Source: Clostridiales bacterium | GTDB lineage: Bacteria; Bacillota; Clostridia; Saccharofermentanales; DTU023 | Reading direction: 5' to 3' | DNA length: 11,267 bases | Assembly (NCBI GenBank): GCA_004556455.1 | Contig: SFGY01000034.1 | Coordinates: forward strand, 1-11,267 | In this document: one piece after another, positions 6,351-11,267 of the stretch | Layout of the letters: the number at the start of each line of letters is the position of its first letter | Position numbering within the stretch: the first letter of the stretch is position 1 | Made by a program: the position numbers and the translations under genes | Notes under the pieces: generated by a model | Told to the model about the DNA's origin: nothing | Seen by the model: the letters and a program-made list of their open reading frames with translations, nothing else | Database searches by the model: none

Positions 6351-6575
6351 TTAGACGGGTTCTACTTCAAGAATATCCGCATCAGCTTTGCGCAGGGACA
6401 GATTAAAGCCACGCACTGTCACTTCAACAGGATCTCCCAGAGGAGCCAGCTTGCGGACATAAATCTCCGTGCCACGGGTGATGCCCATGTCCATGATTCG
6501 CCGTTTGACAGCGCCCTGACCGGAAATACTCTGCACCTTCACGGTCATACCGGGCTTACACTCTCGTAATTTCAT
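6351..6575 (-). CDS. feoA: FeoA-family protein (second copy, directly upstream of feoB)
   Basis: A 74-residue SH3-like FeoA domain protein, thought to act as a cytosolic partner that modulates FeoB. Family landmarks are visible: the N-terminal strand LRECKPGMTVKVQSISG, the helix RRIMDMGITRGTEI, and a C-terminal LSLRKADADILEV strand equivalent to the usual ALxxxxAxxI. The frame is open to a GTG at 6596, but the ATG at 6575 is better placed, with an AAGGAAG site about 6 nt before it. It ends 102 nt before feoB. It is clearly diverged from the other FeoA in this operon, so the two are probably not redundant: the family often forms A-A-B operons in Firmicutes. Confidence 0.92.
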   Translation of the reverse strand: MKLRECKPGMTVKVQSISGQGAVKRRIMDMGITRGTEIYVRKLAPLGDPVEVTVRGFNLSLRKADADILEVEPV

Positions 6576-6715
6576 GCGTTCTTCCTTTCTTTCCACAGTC
6601 CTTGACCGGTTAGGCGACTGACACGACTGCAGAAGTCTGCCTGGCCTGCATCAGTGCTCAAGCTAACGCGCACAAATCCTGTACCGTCGCCACAGCTTGC
6701 AGGCAAAAGCCTGAC

Positions 6716-6931
6716 TTACTCGACCAAAATTCTCGCCGCCATGGGTTTGGTCAAGGCCAGCCGGGTGTCGCCCAGCTTGATAATCACATCTCCATCCCGT
6801 TGAGAAACGACCTGAATCAGCGCCCCCGGAATAAATCCCAGGTCGGCCAGATGTCGACGCGTAGCCTCAGGGCCACCCAGTTTCATCATGCGTACTTTTT
6901 CACCGGCCTCAATCATCGCCAGGGGGATCAC
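6716..6931 (-). CDS. feoA: FeoA-family protein (first gene of the feo operon)
   Basis: A 71-residue FeoA/SH3-like protein. The central helix-turn reads RRHLADLGFIPGALIQV, typical of the family, and the end is LALTKPMAARILVE. The GTG at 6931 is chosen because a GAGGTG ribosome binding site lies 6 nt upstream. A GTG at 6940 in the same frame overlaps that site and has none of its own, and an ATG at 6916 also lacks one. The gene follows a promoter and operator-like palindrome. A 140-nt gap separates it from the second feoA; this gap holds only a small hairpin (6700-6713) and no further gene that I can see. Confidence 0.92.
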   Translation of the reverse strand: MIPLAMIEAGEKVRMMKLGGPEATRRHLADLGFIPGALIQVVSQRDGDVIIKLGDTRLALTKPMAARILVE

Positions 6932-6954
6932 AGATTTCACCTCGATTTCTCATG

Positions 6955-6970
6955 GTTAGTTCTATCTAAC
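6955..6970. promoter_or_regulatory. Operator-like palindrome in the feo promoter
   Basis: GTTAG-TTCTAT-CTAAC lies just downstream of the predicted transcription start (about 6973) and upstream of the ribosome binding site, a placement typical of a repressor site. TTAG/CTAA half-sites are characteristic of DtxR/IdeR/MntR-type metalloregulators, although the spacing here differs from the 19-bp DtxR consensus. A related palindrome precedes feoB (6310-6323). Iron- or manganese-dependent repression is inferred from the position and the genes controlled. Confidence 0.55.
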
Positions 6971-6979
6971 ACCGAAGGC

Positions 6980-7008
6980 ACTTTACACCGGAAAGGAATA
7001 ATTTGCAA
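6980..7008 (-). promoter_or_regulatory. Predicted promoter of the feo operon
   Basis: On the minus strand, TTGCAA (7008-7003), 17-nt spacer, TAAAGT (6985-6980). It begins 6 nt after the maf stop, so the feo genes can be expressed independently of the sigH-maf unit. No intrinsic terminator was seen between maf and feoA, so read-through from upstream is possible. Both boxes match consensus only moderately. Confidence 0.55.
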
Positions 7009-7013
7009 GAGAT

Positions 7014-7589
7014 TTAGCCAAAAGCTTGAAGAGCTCGCCAGACTTCAGCAAGAGGCAGGCCCATGACATTGTAAAAATCACCCTGAATGCCTCGGATCAG
7101 CAAGGCCCCTGCATCCTGAATGCCATAAGCTCCGGCTTTATCGAGCGAGCTCCCCCCTTCGGCATAATCTGAGATGAGCGTTTCCATCGTGGCATCCAGA
7201 GGATAAAACTCGACCTGACTTTTCACATGAAAGACTTTTTCCTGTTTTCCCCGGAGAACCGCGACGCCGCTCACAACGGTATGCGTATGTCCGGCCAGTT
7301 CATGTAAAAAACGGGCGGCCTCAGCCTTGTCCTTGGGCTTGCCGTAGATCCGGCCTGCCAGAACAACCAGCGTATCCGCTGCCAGAATTTCGTCTCCAGG
7401 ATGACGGGAGGCCACAGCACGAGCTTTCGCAAGGGCGAGGGCTTCCACCAGCTCCTCCGGGCTGACATCTGCCGGCAGGGAGCGGCGCAGTGCGACTTCA
7501 TCCACAGCAGAATCTTCGGCTGTAAAAGTCAGGCCGAGCATACTTAGAAGTTCTTTTCTCCTGGGAGAATGGCTGGCAAGGATCAGCAT
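7014..7589 (-). CDS. maf: Maf family nucleotide pyrophosphatase (dTTP/UTP-type)
   Basis: House-cleaning enzyme that hydrolyses non-canonical or excess nucleoside triphosphates to monophosphates; 191 aa, a normal length. Signatures in order: LASHSPRRKELL (4-15), AADT with the catalytic Asp72 (70-73), KPKD (84-87), SGV (107-109), DKAGAYGIQ (150-158) and GDFYNVMGLP (170-179). SPRR together with AYGIQ points to the YhdE-type dTTP/UTP subgroup rather than the YceF m7GTP subgroup. The ATG directly follows the TGA of the lipoprotein gene, and its GGAGG site (5 nt away) lies within that gene's last codons, so the two are translationally coupled. In many bacteria maf accompanies cell-shape or division genes; here it does not. 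Confidence 0.95.
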   Translation of the reverse strand: MLILASHSPRRKELLSMLGLTFTAEDSAVDEVALRRSLPADVSPEELVEALALAKARAVASRHPGDEILAADTLVVLAGRIYGKPKDKAEAARFLHELAGHTHTVVSGVAVLRGKQEKVFHVKSQVEFYPLDATMETLISDYAEGGSSLDKAGAYGIQDAGALLIRGIQGDFYNVMGLPLAEVWRALQAFG

Positions 7590-8975
7590 TCAGGCCTCCG
7601 GTTCTAAACGCTCTAAGCTGATGCCGGAAATTTCGGAATGATCGAGCAGATAGTCTAACTTGAAACGGCCAAGAATCGTGCCGCCAAATTCAATAATATA
7701 TTGATCGTCTGCGAGGAAAGGATATTGGCCATAGAGCTCACCCTCCTGGAGACCGACGTGCGTCCCCTGGCCAAAGCTAAAAATGCGGCTGCTGAATTCA
7801 ATACTTTCCGGACTGCCACGAAAACTCCCGCTTTCGGGATCTGCACTGCCGCGGATATCCATCGTGAGACCGTAGTAATGAACTCGCCAAAGCGATTTAT
7901 GACTTTTTTCTAATTCTTCTATGGAAAGCACAGGACCGGCGAGCGGGTGGATATCACTCTCGCTGATGGTCGCCCGGAAGATACCACGGCCAAGTCCCGA
8001 GAAAAGGTCTTCCCCCATGACAAGAATTTTGGCTTCATCGGCGTTGAAATGGACAGGAATGGCCTCATGAACGTAAAGCTTTCCCTGCTTCTCTTTGAAA
8101 ATCACTTCCCGCACGGCGGAGAGGCGCTCGCCATATTGATAATCCTGGAGAAAAGAAGCCTGTCCGGGGAGAACATAGAGACAGTGACTGAGCGTTGGAT
8201 CCGTATTCACCACCCGCCGGTAATAATCTATGGTCTGGTCGGCTTTTTCCCGGGCAAAGTTTCTGGGGATAACACTGCGGAAGGGCATTTCTCCCTGACT
8301 GATCAGGTAAGCCAGGGAACCGGCATGATCGCTCGATTTTTTGCCGTCAGCAATCGCTGAAAAGTAAAGTTCCGCAAAATCGTGAAGACTGACCACTGCT
8401 TCGACCCATTCTTTGTCGATCAGGCTTTCGCCCTGTTCATTCTGCTGGATCGCCAGAATATTTTTAATGCCTTCCCTGCCACTGTAGCGGCTGTCTTCCT
8501 GATCTGCATAGTTCAGGCGAAAAAAAATCGAACGCAGGGCCTTCTCCGTGAGTTCAGGACAGCTGTTCACAATAAGCTCACGACATTTGTTCTGCTCATC
8601 CTCACTGAGGGCTTCAAAATTCTGCACTTTTTTCCCCTCTTCGGGTGCGAGGGCCTGCACATAACTGCGCAGCAGACTCTCATCGATACCCCTGAGGCAG
8701 GCAGAGGGCAAACTTTCTATCACCGCCGAAACAAGCTCATTATCATTGACGGCAAAAACCAGGGCCTGAGCCAGCGTGACTGGCGTCACTTCGCTGTTTT
8801 CGCCTAGAGAGAGTGGCACCTGCTCGCGCAGCAGGCCGTTAAGGAAAGCTTCACGGTCTACATCCGCCTCCATGCTCCGCAGTTCCGCACAGGAACTTAA
8901 GCCAAACGCCATGCTGAGCAGCAGGAGCAGACAAAGGATGATCGCTGACTTTTTTCTATGCCGTTGAGGCAGCAT
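7590..8975 (-). CDS. Uncharacterised lipoprotein downstream of sigH
   Basis: I do not recognise this 461-residue protein. It begins with a basic n-region (QRHRKK), a hydrophobic stretch (about 10-25) and a lipobox LSSC with Cys29, so it should be exported and lipid-anchored on the outside of the membrane. Residues about 40-170 look alpha-helical and soluble. The C-terminal third (about 340-461) is rich in beta-strand and glycine. Its GLQEGELYGQYP followed by YIIEFGG faintly recalls the GIKxGxSxxxVxxxYG modules of secreted Firmicute proteins, a weak resemblance only. No catalytic motif is evident. A GGAGG site lies 8 nt before the ATG. The gene starts 26 nt after sigH and its stop abuts maf, implying co-expression with both. 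Confidence 0.85.
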   Translation of the reverse strand: MLPQRHRKKSAIILCLLLLLSMAFGLSSCAELRSMEADVDREAFLNGLLREQVPLSLGENSEVTPVTLAQALVFAVNDNELVSAVIESLPSACLRGIDESLLRSYVQALAPEEGKKVQNFEALSEDEQNKCRELIVNSCPELTEKALRSIFFRLNYADQEDSRYSGREGIKNILAIQQNEQGESLIDKEWVEAVVSLHDFAELYFSAIADGKKSSDHAGSLAYLISQGEMPFRSVIPRNFAREKADQTIDYYRRVVNTDPTLSHCLYVLPGQASFLQDYQYGERLSAVREVIFKEKQGKLYVHEAIPVHFNADEAKILVMGEDLFSGLGRGIFRATISESDIHPLAGPVLSIEELEKSHKSLWRVHYYGLTMDIRGSADPESGSFRGSPESIEFSSRIFSFGQGTHVGLQEGELYGQYPFLADDQYIIEFGGTILGRFKLDYLLDHSEISGISLERLEPEA

Positions 8976-9001
8976 GCGAAAAACCTCCGAGATGTTGCGG
9001 C

Positions 9002-9604
9002 TTAATTCTTGAGCTTTTTACGGGCACGGCGCAGAGCGCCATCGACACTTTTGCGACTGACCTGGAGCTGCTCAGCAATCTGCTGATAGCTTTCACCTGC
9101 AGCAAAGAGCAGTAAAGCCCGGCTTTCCAAAGGACTCAGCTGGCCCTTTATACGGGTGAGAAGTTCATCCAGGGCTTCCCCTCGGAGAACTTCATCCTCA
9201 GGGCTGTCCTCCCCGCCTGAATGTATTGTATCACCCAGAGACGGCTCGGCATAAGCTGCCGCAGCCTCAAGCCCCTGAGCCGGAGCTTCCAGCGAGAGCG
9301 AGTCATTGAGCACACGCGCCTTGCCGCTGTTGGCGCGGCGGATGGCATCTTTGAGACGATTATCTACCGCTGTGAAAGCATAGGCAGAAAAGGAATCCCG
9401 ACGCTCAGGGGGGCAGCTGCTAATCGCATGAAAAAGGGCGATCATACCCTCCTGAATGAGATCATCTGAATCTCCCCCTTTGAGGTAAAAGCGCGAGGCA
9501 CGGGACAAAACCAGAGGCTTATAGCGAATGAGCAGAGCCTCCACAGCCGCCTCATCTCCTTCGGCAGCGTGTTTCAGATCAAGGCTGTCGTTCTCCGCAC
9601 TCAC
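9002..9604 (-). CDS. sigH: RNA polymerase sigma factor, SigH (sigma-30) type
   Basis: Sigma-70 family factor of 200 aa with regions 2 and 4 only. Region 2 spans about 24-93 and contains DSDDLIQEGMIALFHAI (45-61), matching the DREDIVQEGMIGL core of Bacillus SigH. An acidic, Ala-rich linker (about 105-140) follows. Region 4 spans about 155-199 with the helix-turn-helix ESYQQIAEQLQVSRKSVDGAL (171-191). In B. subtilis SigH drives entry into sporulation and competence; whether this organism sporulates cannot be told from the window. The position after cysS-mrnC-rlmB is the conserved one, but the yacP (NYN-domain) gene often found between rlmB and sigH is absent. The GTG start overlaps the rlmB TGA (GTGA) and has no clear ribosome binding site, suggesting translational coupling. 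Confidence 0.9.
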   Translation of the reverse strand: MSAENDSLDLKHAAEGDEAAVEALLIRYKPLVLSRASRFYLKGGDSDDLIQEGMIALFHAISSCPPERRDSFSAYAFTAVDNRLKDAIRRANSGKARVLNDSLSLEAPAQGLEAAAAYAEPSLGDTIHSGGEDSPEDEVLRGEALDELLTRIKGQLSPLESRALLLFAAGESYQQIAEQLQVSRKSVDGALRRARKKLKN

Positions 9605-10407
9605 GACTCTGCAGGGGACGCTTCTTGGCGCTGACGGGCCGCTTCAAAACAGACGATGCCGCAGGCCACCGAAGCATTAAGGGAGTTCAGTTTTCCCCAC
9701 ATGGGTATGCGCAGGAGCAAATCGCAGTGGGTTCTGAGTTTTTCCGCAATGCCTTCACCTTCACTGCCAATAATCAGAGCGGTTTTACCGCGATAATCAC
9801 AGGCCTTGAAATCTTTTTCCGCTTCTGCCGCAGTTCCAAAAATCCAGAAGCCTTTCTTCTTAAGCTCCATCACAAAGCGGCTGAGGTTCACTTCCCGGGA
9901 CACGGGAACGTATTCCAGAGCACCCGCTGCAGCGCGGGCCACATAGGCATCAAGGGAAACCGAGCGGCGCTCCGGCAAAACCACCAGATCAACGCCGCAG
10001 CACTCGGCTATACGCAGAGCAGCACCCAGATTCCGGCCATCCTGCAGACCGTCAAGAATCAGAACAAAGGGATCTTTGCCAGCCTCCAGCCAGGCATCGA
10101 TAAGCTCCCATGAGTTGACATATTCGCGCGCGGCAATCTGGGCAATGATACCCTGATGTCGGGCCTCTCCGGCCATCTTATCGAGCGTACGACGATCCAC
10201 CGTGAGTACCGGAACCCCGGCCTCGCGCAGCTTTTTTTCCAGATCCTGGAGGCGGCGGTCACGACCACTTTCGGCTGTGGCTTTGAGAATCCAGGCCTTG
10301 TTGATGGCGGTATCGGCAGCAAGGGCTTCACTCACGGGGTTTCTGCCGCAGAGCAGTTCCGAAGCTGTGCTCTCCGGGCTTTTTTTATCATTATGGTTAA
10401 AACTCAT
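9601..10407 (-). CDS. rlmB: 23S rRNA (guanosine-2'-O)-methyltransferase RlmB
   Basis: SpoU-class (SPOUT, trefoil-knot) enzyme that 2'-O-methylates a guanosine in 23S rRNA using S-adenosylmethionine; 268 aa. The N-terminal substrate-binding domain starts at LLCGRNPVSEAL (19-30). The catalytic domain shows the three SpoU motifs: NLGAALR with Asn126 and Arg132, IIGSEGEGI (212-220), and IPMWGKLNSLNASVA (234-248). The ATG lies 3 nt after the mrnC stop, with an AGGAGGGGAG site upstream inside mrnC. The assignment to RlmB rather than another TrmH paralogue relies on the gene neighbourhood as well as the motifs. Confidence 0.94.
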   Translation of the reverse strand: MSFNHNDKKSPESTASELLCGRNPVSEALAADTAINKAWILKATAESGRDRRLQDLEKKLREAGVPVLTVDRRTLDKMAGEARHQGIIAQIAAREYVNSWELIDAWLEAGKDPFVLILDGLQDGRNLGAALRIAECCGVDLVVLPERRSVSLDAYVARAAAGALEYVPVSREVNLSRFVMELKKKGFWIFGTAAEAEKDFKACDYRGKTALIIGSEGEGIAEKLRTHCDLLLRIPMWGKLNSLNASVACGIVCFEAARQRQEASPAES

Positions 10408-10410
10408 AGA

Positions 10411-10911
10411 TCATGTCTCCCCTCCTGGGGCAGAATGAAGTGCCTTTGGGGCTGATTCTATCAGTCCTAAAATCTGCTTCATCAGTTCATCCAGACGCGC
10501 CGTCTGCCCCGCGCAGTAAAGTTCACCCAGCAACGCTTCCAAAGCCGTGGCCAGACGATACTCCATGGGGTCGGCATGACGCGGACGACTGAGCGGGACG
10601 TGGTTTCGGGCGCGACGGCAAAGCTCGGCTTCGGCTGTCGTGAGAGAGGGTTCCAGGAGGCGCAGGACTTTGGCCTGAGCCTCTGCCGAAACGTAGGAGA
10701 GCGATGCCAGATACAGGTGATGGCTGGGGACGTTGACGTGCCCGGAAAGGAGTAAATGCCGCCGCACATAAAGTTCGTAAACGGCATCGCCCAGGTAAGC
10801 CAGAGTGGAAATCGGCAGTTCCAAAATTTCCGCGTGGCTTAGCCCGGGTGCTTCGGGCAGCCAGGTTTCTCCCCGGCTCTCAGGTTTTGAGTTCGAAGCT
10901 TCCCGACTCAT
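10411..10911 (-). CDS. mrnC: Mini-ribonuclease III
   Basis: A small RNase III-like enzyme lacking the dsRNA-binding domain, which matures 23S rRNA ends in Firmicutes; 166 aa. The signature LAYLGDAVYELYVR (37-50) contains the metal-binding Asp42 and Glu46. RRARN (99-103) corresponds to the usual RRGRN, and YRLATALEALLGELY (118-132) carries the second acidic cluster with Glu125. About 20 residues precede the typical start of the fold, so the true start could be further inside, though no better-placed ATG was found. The ATG overlaps the cysS TGA (ATGA), with no strong ribosome binding site, indicating coupling. The cysS-mrnC-rlmB order is conserved in Bacillota. Confidence 0.95.
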   Translation of the reverse strand: MSREASNSKPESRGETWLPEAPGLSHAEILELPISTLAYLGDAVYELYVRRHLLLSGHVNVPSHHLYLASLSYVSAEAQAKVLRLLEPSLTTAEAELCRRARNHVPLSRPRHADPMEYRLATALEALLGELYCAGQTARLDELMKQILGLIESAPKALHSAPGGET

Positions 10912-11267
10912 GCTTTGCTGAGCTTGGGTCCCTGCGGCGTATCTTCCACACGCCAGCCCTTTTCCGCTATTTCATCGCGGAGACGATCCGCCACATCAAA
11001 CTTTTTCTCTTTTTTCGCCTGCATCCGCTCCTGGGAAAGACGAATAATTTCTTCAGGAATCTTCGTCTGCACTTCTTCGAGAGGGTCAAGACCAAGAACA
11101 TCTAAAAGTTCACAGAGCGTATCCAGGGCCTGCTGCAGGGCCTGGACTGAAAGTTCGGCTTCCGCGCTGAGACTGTTCGCCGTACGCACGAGATCAAAGA
11201 TGGACGCAAAGGCATCGGCCGTGTTGAGGTCATCGTCCATGGCTTCGTGAAATTTCTCACGGGCTTC
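10908..11267 (-). CDS. cysS: Cysteinyl-tRNA synthetase, C-terminal part (5' end outside the window)
   Basis: The last 119 residues of CysRS, which charges tRNA-Cys. The fragment opens with EAREKFHEAMDDDLNTADA, the well-conserved start of the anticodon-binding helical (DALR-type) region. It ends with the typical KKEKKFDVADRLRDEIAEKG and VEDTPQGPKL motif. The catalytic HIGH and KMSKS motifs lie outside the window. The frame is continuous to the window edge, so the Met at 11240 is internal and not a start. The stop overlaps the mrnC ATG. Confidence 0.96.
   Translation of the reverse strand, partial: EAREKFHEAMDDDLNTADAFASIFDLVRTANSLSAEAELSVQALQQALDTLCELLDVLGLDPLEEVQTKIPEEIIRLSQERMQAKKEKKFDVADRLRDEIAEKGWRVEDTPQGPKLSKA

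Noticed and set aside
6700..6713. Hairpin CAGGC-AAAA-GCCTG after the first feoA as a terminator
   Set aside because: The stem is only 5 bp and no U-run follows on the minus strand, so it cannot be called a terminator.
6971..6997. Imperfect direct repeat (CCTTTCCGGTGT and CCTTCGGTGT, minus strand) in the feo promoter
   Set aside because: The copies differ in length and overlap the core promoter; with only two imperfect copies this may be chance, and no regulator family is suggested.
11240..11267. Met at 11240 as the start of a separate small protein
   Set aside because: The frame continues upstream to the window edge with CysRS-like sequence, so it is internal to cysS.

Overview
The window reads as a chromosomal housekeeping segment of a Bacillota (Firmicutes, Clostridia-like) bacterium of moderate GC content, slightly above 50% by eye. 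The main clue is the block cysS - mrnC - rlmB - sigH, a classic Bacillota gene order that includes a SigH-type sigma factor. Clostridial-type trigger factor, ClpP and ClpX, two separate FeoA proteins and a FeoB-associated small protein fit the same picture. Every gene found lies on the minus strand, so transcription runs from high to low coordinates. No mobile element, CRISPR array, phage gene or rRNA is visible.

Layout in transcription order. (1) 11267-7014: cysS (3' end only), mrnC, rlmB, sigH, an unrecognised lipoprotein and maf are packed with overlaps or gaps of at most 26 nt, so they are probably one transcription unit. The lipoprotein-maf pair occupies the place where B. subtilis has rpmG-secE-nusG. 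(2) 7008-3889: an iron-uptake unit with its own promoter and a candidate operator, made of feoA, a second feoA, feoB and a 58-residue Cys-rich membrane protein. An inverted repeat of the same form (TTAG-N6-CTAA) recurs just upstream of feoB. (3) 3892-3721: a tRNA-Arg(ACG) gene with a near-consensus promoter, whose -35 box overlaps the stop codon of the preceding small gene, followed by a strong intrinsic terminator. (4) 3716-1: a protein-quality-control operon, tig - clpP - clpX, driven by an extended -10 promoter. It runs on into the first codons of one more gene, possibly an isochorismatase-type hydrolase, whose ribosome binding site lies inside the last codons of clpX.

Functionally, trigger factor folds nascent chains and ClpX feeds substrates to the ClpP protease. 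Fe(II) uptake by FeoB is paired with FeoA partners. RlmB and Mini-III act on 23S rRNA, Maf is a house-cleaning nucleotide pyrophosphatase, and SigH is an alternative sigma factor.

Most of this is ordinary. Three points deserve attention. The ClpP has Asn where the catalytic Asp should be. The tig-clpP gap holds three segments that can form two mutually exclusive RNA helices. The feo operon carries a repeated palindrome suggestive of a metalloregulator site. No complete new system is claimed.
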